NCBI RefSeq assembly: GCF_947507565.1
Contig: NC_089175.1
Coordinates: 4,143,733-4,207,732 of the forward strand
Direction: 5' to 3'
From: Oscarella lobularis
Taxonomy: Eukaryota > Porifera > Homoscleromorpha > Homosclerophorida > Oscarellidae
Length of the DNA stretch: 64,000 nucleotides
In this document: in pieces, positions 22,004 through 32,229 of the stretch
Layout of the letters: every line of letters starts with the position of its first letter
Numbering within the stretch: the first letter of the stretch is position 1
Position numbers and translations under genes: made by a program
The notes under the pieces: model-generated
What the model saw: the letters and a program-made list of their open reading frames with translations, nothing else
Databases searched by the model: none
Told to the model about the DNA's origin: nothing

Positions 22004-23162
22004 ATGGTTTTCGTTGTGGAAAATCCGAAAGAGCTGACTGTAGTAAATGAGTCGGATTCGGTCAACTTGACGTGTCGCATCAATCTGAAAAACGATCTTT
22101 CACACTTGACTATTCAGGTGCAATCGCAAAAAGCCGCGTACGATTATCTGGTGGCTTTGGCGAACCGAAAGGATGTCGGGGCATACCATTGCGTCGTTCA
22201 CACAAGGGACGGCACGACAACTATTGACTCTGGCAATAGCACTGTATTGCACGTAAACCGTATGTTGCAAGTCCCACGTTTTTTCCGATCCCCTCAAGGG
22301 TTTTTTGTGATGTAGATAGCCCGATAGTGAGGATATCATCGTCACCTTTTCCTTCTCAAGACCGTGTGGTGATCATTGATTACCACGGAACTGGCCTTCT
22401 GAACTGCTCGGCTGAAGGTTCTCCTTCTCCTCTCCTCTTCATGTCACACGACGGCAGGCAGATGTCAAATGCCACGATGAAATACTTTTCCTCGGCAACC
22501 GAACGCGACAATGGCGAGTATTGCTGTATAGCCTTCAACCTGCTTGGTCGCAAAAAAGCGTGCTTGACCGTGTCCGTCGATACCGATGTCTCAGAATCTC
22601 AAAAACGTCTTATAGTTGGGGTGACTATCGGTTGCATTTTAGTCGTCATACTCATCGCGGTCATTGTTTGTGCTATTATTAGGTTTGTTACATGCTCTTA
22701 TGTGACTCAACTGCAATACACGCTTTTTGTTTTTAAGGTGCCGTCACAGCTCAAAAAGTCTTCTTCGCGATCATGAAGATGAAGCCGATTCATTATTGCC
22801 AGGTGATATTTGTAACGTTTCAAGAAGAGCTTATATTATATTGTTTGTATGTAGCCCTCCACGTCCAAGTCAAAGTTGTGTCAGAGTTATTTTCAAGCAA
22901 CTGGGAAGGTTTGAAAGATTTTATTCGGGCTATCAATCCGCCCTTCGAAAGGGGAGAGTCTTTTGTTGATGACATCGAAAGGGAGAGAGCGGACCGTGAG
23001 TCTAATTATGATTGGGCAACGCACTGTTTGCAAATATGGGTTGGCGAAAATCCAAACAAAAATTTTCTTCATGTCGTTTCTGACACGCTTGCTAGAGGTA
23101 TTGAAAATGGCGTTCTCCTCGAAGAACTCCGCAACCGATTTCCACAACTCAGATCTTCTTAA
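22004..23162 (+). pseudogene. IgDD receptor 4, 5'-truncated
   Basis: Exons: 22004-22259, 22316-22682, 22750-22802, 22855-23162. They encode Ig2 (KDVGAYHC), Ig3 (ERDNGEYCC), a span (LIVGVTIGCILVVILIAVIV), a linker with acidic dileucine DEADSLLPG, and a complete death-like domain (SSNWEGLKDFIRAINPPF, DWATHCLQIW). All splice sites and frames downstream are intact (327 residues if the ATG at 22004 is used). The signal-peptide and first Ig exons are absent. The segment begins at a deletion junction with the SRCR copy 3 first exon. It could still give an intracellular Ig-TM-death fragment or be captured by an upstream exon. No promoter of the shared type precedes it. Confidence 0.8.
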
Positions 23163-24186
23163 TTAATTAAGTGAGCTTGCCATTATGTTATCCAACTAGA
23201 GCTTTACTTTCTTTCTGCTAGTGACGCAGTGACAGGATACATGTCTGTGGTGTCTGTGGTGTCTGCGGTGTGCCCTGTATAACCGCGTTTTATTCCTTCG
23301 ACGTTTACATGGTTGGCTCGTTGAACACAAATTTTAGGAGGTGGGCCTTTCAGGGATAATAAAATATTTTACATATTTTACATATTTTATTATCCGTACT
23401 TTCAGATACTAGAACACTGAACAAACGAATTTTTCAGCAGCGTGGCCTCAGTTCAGACTTTAATTGACAGTTTACTAGTTGGCAACGGGGCTGTGCATGC
23501 ACGGAGGCTGACTCTGACTGGCTCAGTATCTCCTATTTTAACTTAGCAACCCAGTCGACTGAGCCTCAGCTCAGAACAGCCGCCCGGCGATTGCTTGGCT
23601 TCAAGTATTCTTTGAAATGCGGTTGTCAGTGACAACAGCCTTGCTTGCGGCTTAGTGACAATGCTGTTGTGGTTTTCAAAATGAGTTAGGGATTGCGCTG
23701 CAAGCAGGCAGTCATGGTTGAACAGCCAGAATATGTCAGTAGCGCTTGGAAATCAAAATCATGTTGCCTCACAGGCTATATTTATTGTCCTACAGAAATG
23801 GCCTGATTTCATTCCGAACAGATTTATTGTTTTTCCTTGCTCAGTGCGCATGCTCTTTGTTGCCTAAAACACAGTTTTGCTCCAAAGGACACATTTTCTA
23901 TGCTCGAAGAGGGCTCAGATAGTTGAGAAGTCGTTCAGGAAGGCCCTACTACGACCAGACTCGTCTGAACGGTGGATATTTACAGTAGCCTGGCTGTCGC
24001 CACTATCCTAGCCACAGAGCGGCATTATTATGCGAACGTGGGTTCAGTTCTGGCTCCCTGGTCTTGTATACAGTAATAAATACTCTGATTAGGCGACTAC
24101 AGCCACCACATATGCATGCAATTGACAGAAACACAGAGAAACATCTATAGGAGAGTTTCTTCATAACCAATCTCGTCGAACGACGC
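23163..24186. other. Intergenic between two convergent genes
   Basis: AATAAA at 23358-23363 is a plausible poly(A) signal for the plus-strand receptor fragment. From 23760 the sequence matches the flank of the GPCR pseudogene (15745-16110). No gene is seen. Confidence 0.55.
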
Positions 24187-25218
24187 TCATTTTTGACGGA
24201 TCACTGGGACATTGCGCAGTTTCCGGCACCGCACAACATTCCAAAGTGAACTCGTAAGCGTCTTGGCCCAGAAGCAGTACAGCACCGAATTGACGAGAAA
24301 ATTGATCCTGAAGACCAAACCGGTGGCTATAACGATATCAGCCGAAATTCGAATCGTAGATCGGAGCAGCTGAGTGATAATGTAAGGTGCAGGGAAAATC
24401 GCGTTCGAAGCGACGAGAATGATGACATACCACAGGGCTTTGGATTTGAACAGGGGCGTTGATCTATTTGCTTCCGTGTCACTGGCACCGGAGGCGAGAC
24501 CAGTTAGTCGTCGACGTTCAGCTATGCTTCGAAACACAATTCTCAGCGTTTGTCCAAGGTAATAGATGACGAACACAAAAGGCAGCCAATAGGATATTCC
24601 GTAGTAGAAAAGCAAAAATGAGAGATAGTTAGTGTGATTAGACTGGTCCACGACACAATAGTGACTGTAGTAGCCGTTGGGATCGACGAAGGTGCTCATT
24701 TTGTACCTTGCCCAGGTGAACAGAGGCGGCACGGCGATGACGATTCCCATCAAGCACGTGGCTGTACTTGCAAATGCCGCTTTTCGAGTCGTCACGCCAT
24801 CTGCGAGAGGATCCTTGATTGTCCGGTAGCGACTGCGCGATATGAGAACGGTCCCCCACGTCGACCAGAAGAATTGCCAGTGCCAGAAGAAGAAAAAGGA
24901 CACGCAAGCGTTTGATCCGGCGCGACTGTTGTAACCGTAGGACGAGAGTCCGAAGGCGAATATCCACAATCCAAGAATTCCGCGAAGAATGTCGGAAAGA
25001 ACCATGTTGACGACGTAGATGTTTTGACCGACGCGCAATGCGCGCACGCGGATGATTGCCAGGGAGGCGAAAGCGCAGAGTACGAGCTGAAGACTTCCTG
25101 GGATGATAATGGCTAATTGAACGTAGTCCACGTCGTTATCTCGAGGCCTCAATATCAGTTTAGTTGAGTTGGACTGATTTTGAATCAAACTGATTGCTTC
25201 GAGACCTGATCCGCTCAT
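24187..25218 (-). CDS. Rhodopsin-like (class A) GPCR, single exon
   Basis: An uninterrupted 343-residue frame has seven hydrophobic segments. TM1 starts at about residue 33 (QLAIIIPGSLQLVLCAFASL). N-glycosylation sites (NQSN) lie in the N-terminus. TM3 ends in SRYRT where DRY is usual. The second extracellular loop has a Cys (HYCVVDQ) that can pair with Cys near TM3. TM6 has FPAPYI in place of the CWxP context. TM7 has NSVLY in the NPxxY position. The family is class A-like with variant motifs; the ligand cannot be told. A frameshifted duplicate lies at 16112-16985. It is the only intact non-receptor-kinase-like signalling gene inside the IgDD cluster. Confidence 0.88.
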   Translation of the reverse strand: MSGSGLEAISLIQNQSNSTKLILRPRDNDVDYVQLAIIIPGSLQLVLCAFASLAIIRVRALRVGQNIYVVNMVLSDILRGILGLWIFAFGLSSYGYNSRAGSNACVSFFFFWHWQFFWSTWGTVLISRSRYRTIKDPLADGVTTRKAAFASTATCLMGIVIAVPPLFTWARYKMSTFVDPNGYYSHYCVVDQSNHTNYLSFLLFYYGISYWLPFVFVIYYLGQTLRIVFRSIAERRRLTGLASGASDTEANRSTPLFKSKALWYVIILVASNAIFPAPYIITQLLRSTIRISADIVIATGLVFRINFLVNSVLYCFWAKTLTSSLWNVVRCRKLRNVPVIRQK

Positions 25219-26900
25219 GTTGTCAGATTGGCAGCATTCGTTGGACTGTGACCGAGACGAGTGCCGTCTTCAGTTATGTGCCCATGTCCTGTGCAAACGT
25301 CTCCACGGAGACCAGATGGGTGTGCAACACCGAATATCATTATTACACCTTTGCAGGTGGACACTGCAGCCTCGTTGGAATTTCTGTAGAACATGAAGCC
25401 GTGGCATGGCAAATACCGTGATTTTTTATTTGCTCTCTTACTTACAAACATACGATACCATTGACTAATATTTAAAGTGTATCGTCAAGCAGAGGCCTAG
25501 CGTTTACTATCTCCTCAATACCAGCAGTCGCCGCAACAGCAAGAGAAAATTTGGCGGAGAGAAGCAAAACGTTTTCTGTCGATCGGCTTTCAGACCAAGT
25601 CCTTTCTAGTTCTGAATTAAATCTCGGGCCGTTCTCGGACTTCGCCAAGCGACGATGACGAAAGGAAATGATACTCAACCGTAGGAGCGGTCCATCAGCA
25701 CCGAAAAAAAGCCGTCTGAAAGTCGAGGAGCCTCGTACACTAGAAATTGAACAAGCTTTCTTAGCGGCAGTCTACGTCGTCGTGCACTGTACCTGACGTT
25801 CCGCTAATCCAAGCTGAGTGGCGTTTGACTCTCGTGCGATGGAAACGACCGATAGGACAACGAACCTGAACGAACGAACGGCGACAGTTTTCAACGCTGC
25901 GTACGGGACTCTCTGAGCTAGGGAGCGACCGAACACACGCGACTCGATCGATCGGAACAATTGCACGAAAAAATCTAATCGAATATGCGCCTATAGTCGA
26001 CATAAATGCGTGCATACACAGAAAACTATAAAATCCCGTTCACGTGAGCCGCTTTTTCGCTCGAGCCGATGTCGATCCTTGCCTTGCACGTGGAGAACCT
26101 AAAAAAAGAAAAGATAAAATCCGTTCAATCTGCCCGTGTACGTACCTTTTTGCCATGCGTTCGTATTAGCGTGATCCAGGCTGCACCACGCGGAGGTTCG
26201 AACGCAGTTGCAGCCCAAAAATGTTGGAAGCGAGACCTTGCTTCAACGGCTCAAACACGACCGGTACGGCCTGGATCGAGAACGGCTCTCCCACACCGTC
26301 CCCCCGACCGCGTCGTACCCGGGCCCCAGAGAGGCCGTAGACTTTCGCTTAGATTAGGAAACGAGCCTACCGTGATGAGAGAGGAATTGCGAAGCGATTG
26401 CCAAGTCCACCAATAGAGGGTCAAGCGTTCGTTGTCCTGGGGGTCAGGTCATCTTCAGGGTATAGATCGTTAAACCGAGTGAGGAAAGACCACGAGACAC
26501 TGGGCCCCCACACGTTTCTTTGGCGGAAAGTGGCAAACCTTAGCCAGACGGCCGCTCAGCATAACGCGAAACGCCTGACTTCACGACCCAAGCCTTTCAA
26601 CGACCTTATATGACCCCCAGTGCCGATCTTAGCGCCGCAAAGCGACGCCCGTTCACTGCGCCTGACAGTTTCGGTAAGGATCGACAAAAGACGACGACGC
26701 TTTGGTGACCAACCATCAGCTTCCCCAGGTCACGATCAACCTCTAGGGTTCAGCCCGTTGGCATCCCCCACCTTTAGCAAGACTGAAGATTGGGCGTTGG
26801 TCCCGCCGCTTATATATCGAACATGATGCAATAGCCAATGACATCAATTCACCAAGGCAACGACACGCTGATTTGCTGTTGAACTTCGCGCCAACTTTTC
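25219..26900. other. Long intergenic stretch, nothing recognised
   Basis: Both strands were read and no domain or consistent exon set was found. The segment of about 26150-26820 is GC-richer with many interrupted frames on the minus strand and could be an old transposon remnant, but no diagnostic motif (reverse transcriptase, integrase or transposase) is visible. Confidence 0.4.
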
Positions 26901-27086
26901 ACGGGCTCTTCGCGTGGCCAAATTCCTTCGATTTGGCGCTAAAAACATGGCGGCTCCTCGTTCTTCGAGCGATTGGCCGACCACGTGTATCGTATTTGCC
27001 GTTTGGATTAGGATATCAACGCATTTCTTTCTCTTCGTAGGTTCTCCGTCTCGCGGGCGAGTGAAATTCCCGGCTTCAAATCTCAA

Positions 27087-27326
27087 ATGGCGATCATGTC
27101 GACTTACCAACCGGTATGCCGTCGCGCGAGCAGTCTCGGGACGATTTACTTGATCGAAGACATCGTTTCGGATGGTTTAGGTGAAGAAGATGAAAAACGA
27201 GGCCCCACAGCGAGCGATCGTGACAAGATGTCGTCCTTGCCGTTCGAAACGACATCTCGAAGACGAAGGAACAGCGAAAGAACGATGGATGTCATCAATC
27301 AAGCCTTGCGGGAGCTCGATCGAGGT
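27087..27326 (+). CDS. Unidentified 5' exon candidate ending at a donor
   Basis: An ATG in a GC-rich, promoter-like context (CCAAT-type AGCCAATGAC upstream, AAACATGGCGGC) opens MAIMSTYQPVCRRASS. A charged stretch follows (GLGEEDEKRGPT, SRRRRNSERT), then TMDVINQALRELDRG and a phase-1 donor at 27325. The last part is duplicated at 16986-17040, where the upstream part is absent. No family is recognised and no downstream exon is found before the receptor gene. It may be a transposed gene fragment or a short real 5' exon. Confidence 0.3.
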
Positions 27327-27741
27327 AAAAACGAGCGGGAGGGGCCCCCTTAGTCGTTTCGAGTGGCTCATTTACGTTTTCAAATCGATTGATGCAGTTC
27401 CGAGGCGCGAGCACACTTTCTCGACGACGAGGAAATCTGACGGTGATCCGTGAGTCTTCGCAAAATCGTCTTCTAAACTGAAAGCCAGTGGCTCGGCAGC
27501 TCAATGGCTTTTTGAGGAGAGGAAATTAAATTTCTACTAGTGGTACGGTAAGTCTGATGTCGAACAGTCAAACTTTACCAGGAAGTGAATTTTCTGCTAG
27601 GGGAGACGGGCACATCGAGGGAAACCAAGGACGAAATGTGGAGTGAGACTAAAAATCCCAGGGATATCGTGTACCTAAGTAGGGCTCCCATTCTCAAAGT
27701 CATTATACCTAACACAAATTTGCACATAGTTATTGGTTCGT

Positions 27742-27844
27742 CACGTGCGGGGATGACAAACATTTGTATAAAGAAAGCGCTCCGAGCAAGTTGCAGAGTG
27801 AACGTACGATCTGCTAGACTGGTTTGGACGCAATGACCAACGAG
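27742..27844 (+). promoter_or_regulatory. Promoter block of IgDD receptor 3
   Basis: CACGTG at 27742-27747, GATGACA at 27752 and a TATA-like TTTGTATAAAG precede two in-frame ATGs (27833 and 27845). The second ATG aligns with the start of receptor 2 at 17447. Confidence 0.55.
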
Positions 27845-30800
27845 ATGATCGGGGCACACGACGGCATCGAATCGAAATCTATTGTCTGCCACGTTTTCAT
27901 TTTCGCAATATTATTTTTCGGTAAGATTGCATGTTGATCTCTCCCCGTGAATGGCTCGATCGGCCGGACAAGCACGTCGTTCCTCGTACCGGCTGTGAAC
28001 GATAGATATACACAGTGATCTAAAATTACATGCATACGGTATTGCATCAGCCACCGAATTATTGTCTTTGTGCACGTTCCCCGAGCTTTTCCTCGCTAGA
28101 CATCATTCAGTACGGATTAGAAGGCTTCACTGTGAAGACCTCGGGTCCCCAAGTTACTCAAAATCATGACCCCAAGACGTGAATGGCATGACCTGCTTTT
28201 GAAACGGTGTCGCTTCTTGACGTCGTGCGACGTAGCATCGACTCCTCGCTTTCTTGCAATAGCAAGTTAAACAACTAAAAGAAACGGATTTGTTTGAAAC
28301 CGAAAGACCCCACCGCTTTCGCCTACTCCTCCGCGACGGCCGGCCGGTACGGGGGAGGCACTGTGCACCCATTGCTTTTGCTATCTCCTCTTATGGCGAA
28401 ATGATCTCGCATTAATTTGGATGTTTGTCTCTACAGGAACCGCTTCGTCTTCTCGCATCGACGCACACGTTGACATCGCCCGTCCCCAAAAGTACCTCGT
28501 TCGAGGCGAAACGACGAGCGACGACTTTTTCCGTTGCGGAGGCGAGTACAGCAATGACGCGGCCAAAGGCCTTCGAGTCGATCTGGTGTTAAATCGAGAA
28601 AGCAACTCGGAGTACGTTACGATGGCTCCCAATGCCGACGCTCGATACGTGTTCAACTGCGAGCCTCCAATGCCACTCGAAAAAGAGAAACTCGTGCTCG
28701 TCAACTCTGCGTACTGCACACTTGGAATCGTCGTAGCGTCCGCCGGCGAAGACGCCGGTTGGTATTCGTGTCAGGCACAGGGCAACGCTTCCTTTAGTGC
28801 GGCGGGAAACGTAGTGACTTACCTGCGAGTGTGGGGTGAGCGTCGTCTTTTTTGATTTTGTTCGACTCAGAACGTATTCTCAATCTGGTTTTGTATGTAG
28901 ATGATTTCATACTAGATACCGCGCAGCAAAATCCCGCAATCATTGCAGTCAACGAAACCGATGACGTCGTTTTGAAATGTCGCATCAATCAACAGGAAAA
29001 CCTCGAGGGTTTGTCCATACGTTGGCAGCGTTTCAGTGTCGATGTCAAGCAGGAAGACGCAAAAAGCGTGAGTAAACGTGGCGGTGCGTTCGACCTCGAG
29101 CTCATGTCGGCACGTCAAAAAGACGCCGGAGTGTACCAGTGCGTCATCGTTTCTCAAATCGGCGATACGGTTATTGACTCCGGCAGTGACGTCACGCTCG
29201 TCGTGAACTGTAAGTTTGGCGAGCACGGCGTTTCTTCGTACGTTTACATATTGTTTCTAGATTCTCCGTCGGTAGAAATCCTTGCTGAGGTCATCAATTC
29301 GTCAATTAAACCTAAAGGACGGGAGCTGGAAATTCCGTACCACGGGAATGTGGATTTAGTGTGCAAAGCCACCGGACTTCCTCTTCCCGACATCGTCATG
29401 CTGCGCAATAACAGAGATCTTTCTTTGAAGCAGGAAGACTATACCGTGACGTTGGAAATTCGTGACGCCACTGATAAGAATGACGGGCATTATTGCTGCA
29501 GAGCGTCGAATATGCTCGGAAGTACCCCGGAATATGGCGCGTGCCTCAGTGTTGACGTTCAGAGTAAGACTCCATAGGCGAACCTTTTGCTATTGACTAC
29601 TGGTGTGTCACAGTGCCTCCGGACATCACGTCATTGAAATTCGACAAAAACGTGGGCGGTTGTTTTCCGGAAAACGAGAGCGTCACTTTGAAATGCATAG
29701 CAATGGGATCTCCCTCGCCGACTGTCAAACTTTTCGACCCCGAGAATGAGGAAGTTAAAGTGGGAACAGGAGAAGCCAGTGTATCAATTGATACGAGCTC
29801 GAGCAAAGACGGAATATACGCGTGTCGTGCTACGAGCCCAGTCGGGAACGACGATAGGAAAGAGCTGGCGTTTTGCGTGCGCGGTAAGTGATTGCACCCT
29901 TTCGCTCATTGAATGTGTAGTCAATTTTTTTGCACCAGTTGAGATTGTGTTTCGTGGCGTGACGACGCATCAAAACGCAAGCGATAACGACACGTGCTTA
30001 CCGGAAGGTTCCTCGCTCACGTTGTGCTGCACGGCGTCTGCGGGAGATAATTCCTTGGATACTATTCAAATATCGACGTCCGAGGGGTCGCCCATAGCGT
30101 CCGACAGTGGGACGAAGGGAAAAGTCTGCGTTGACGTCAAGAAGTCTGGCAACTATAGTTGTCGTGCGTCGACGGAGCATAGCAGCTCGCAGGCATATTT
30201 GTCTGTTTGCATCGATGGCCAGGACGACGACGAAAACACTGAAGCTTTCGTTGGCGAAGCTGTTGGAGGCGTCTTCTTTTTTCTTCTAATCGTCATAGTG
30301 GTGGCTCTGATTATTAATAAGCGGACATCTTGGTGGTATAGTCGCAACACTCTATTAACTATTTCATTTTTAATAAGTCATTTCTTAAGGAAAAAAGATC
30401 CTGAGAAAAATCATTTGATAGAAGACTTCGTGCCTTCAAGCAAAGGTGACGAACAAAATTTGTTTATTGCTTAGCTGAGAGTTACGTCTAGAGCAAATTG
30501 AATTTGTATCCGCGATGCTTTCGCGTGACTGGGAAGTCTTGAGGGATTTTTGCCGTGTAATTGACCCTCCCTTCAGAAAGGGCGAGTCTTTTATTGATTC
30601 TATAAAAAAGGCGAGAGCCAAGAAAAATCACACCGACATCTACTGGGCGACGCGTTGTCTAACGATTTGGATCAAAGAAAATCCGAGAAAAGACTTCATA
30701 CGTGCCGTCTATGACGCTCTCCGAAGAGGCATCGAGGATAAGAAACTCGCCAGAAAACTCAGCGAACGCTTTCCACGTCCCAATCTTGGAGACAGTGAGC

Positions 30801-30892
30801 CGGATTATAGAAACTGTTTTCGTTTGACTATAATTATTTTAGGTCTTGAAATGTCACCCTGTGCTTCCCCCTTGGCTTTGGAATCTGTGTAG
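27845..30892 (+). CDS. IgDD receptor 3: five Ig domains, TM, complete death-like domain
   Basis: Exons: 27845-27920, 28437-28835, 28901-29209, 29261-29563, 29614-29883, 29939-30335, 30390-30445, 30492-30794, 30843-30892; 720 residues. It has a signal peptide, Ig1 (RPQKYLVRGETTSDDF, EDAGWYSC), Ig2 (QKDAGVYQC), an extra Ig (KNDGHYCC) absent from receptor 2, Ig4 (SKDGIYAC) and Ig5 (SGNYSC). The span (GVFFFLLIVIVVALII) is followed by acidic dileucine PEKNHLIED. The death-like domain (SRDWEVLRDFCRVIDPPF, YWATRCLTIW, VYDALRRGIEDKKLARKL) is full length and is followed by a small exon encoding SLEMSPCASPLALESV. The 54-bp intron at 30336-30389 has no stop and is a multiple of three, so retention would add 18 residues. 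This is the best full-length representative of the family. Confidence 0.87.
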
Positions 30893-31469
30893 AGTCAATT
30901 TGTCTCAGCCTATTATGGACAACTTGAAGGAAACTAACTACCGTCTCACATGTACAATTATTCTTGCCGTTCATTTGTCATTTGTGTAAACTTTTATTTT
31001 CCAGTGTTATGCTTGCTTATTAGATCATTCATCTCCCGGCTAGCTCCCGCGCTATGATCGCGCGCGCTACCCCTAAGTCAGAAAAGGACTTCGCGTCTGT
31101 TTTGTGCGCTTTTTCTAGAAGAAATCAGTGTTGTTTGAAGCATTTTTCTTGTGGCTTGCGATCGGGTTCCGGTTGGAGTACAGGTACCCTCCGAGAGGCG
31201 CGCAAGTACGTGCTGTAGCATTTATTCCGTGCTCGAACCGTACCAACTAATCGTGAGCTCCTTTTTAGTTATGCTTGAACTAATTTCTTCGCGCAACAGT
31301 GAAAAAGACTGCTGATTTCATTGATTGGCTGAAAGTCACGTGTAATTCAATAGCGTAATTAAATCACTCCAGTGAGGTCGTCGTCATCAGTTGTTTTCCC
31401 CCGGCTTTCCCAGGCGTTTTATTATTCTGAAGTAGCTTCTCGGCGTGCTCGTACTACGAAGAGACGAAA
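30893..31469 (+). promoter_or_regulatory. 5' flank of IgDD receptor 5, duplicated at the window end
   Basis: From about 31028 the sequence is homologous to 63405-63836. Shared elements are an inverted CCAAT box (TGATTGGCTG), CACGTG at 31337-31342, a TCGTCATCAG stretch and TTGTTTTCCCCCGGCTTTCC upstream of the ATG at 31470. The other copy has a perfect CRE (TGACGTCA) at the matching place. Confidence 0.55.
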
Positions 31470-32229
31470 ATGGTGCATTGGGATATCCGTATTAGCTTCA
31501 TTGTTGCACTTCTATTTGGTAAGGACTACAGTGATGTCACAAGCCTGAGCACACGCCCACTTTCGCTGTCAATCCAGTCAGTCCAGATCTCACTTGGGTG
31601 TTGTGGCCCCACTGTACAAGATGTAGCGCCCAGTGTTTTCGATCAAAAAGCCCATGATTGAGATGAATACCCCGCTCTCTCTTTCATTCAGTTTCTTTTT
31701 GTACATACTACTCATTTAGCATACTCATTTTTTCCCCGGTTTGTTTTTCTGTATCTCTGAGGCTTGACTGTCAGAATAGTGCAGGCCTAAAATAGCTATC
31801 TATCTCGCGATCGAGATCTAGGTATCGATCTTCCGCTTTGTGGGGGAGGAGACCTCCCTCGCAAAGGGAAAACTCTGAGCACAAGTAGCGTCGCTCACAT
31901 GCAATGCCAGCTACTACAATGCCTACTTAGTGGCTGTCCTAAATCAATACTTTGACCATCTGTTTGCACACGTAGGCGTGGCTGGACATTATGCTAATGT
32001 CACTCTCGGCGCTCGCTTCGTCTTTTCGCGGCCTCACCAGTATTTGATCAAAAGGGAAAGGACAAGCAAAGACTTTTTGCGCTGCGAAGGAGGCTACAGC
32101 AACTCGTCAATGACAGGCGTTCGAGTCAGCATGACCTTTCAAGGTTCGACTTTCAGTTTCATTGCGCCCAATGCCGGTGGCTACTACATGTTCAATTGTA
32201 CGCCGCAAATGATGATGCCGCCTAATTTC

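Noticed and set aside
26069-26416. 115-codon plus-strand frame
   Set aside because: No domain, start context or splice support; residue use is not coding-like.
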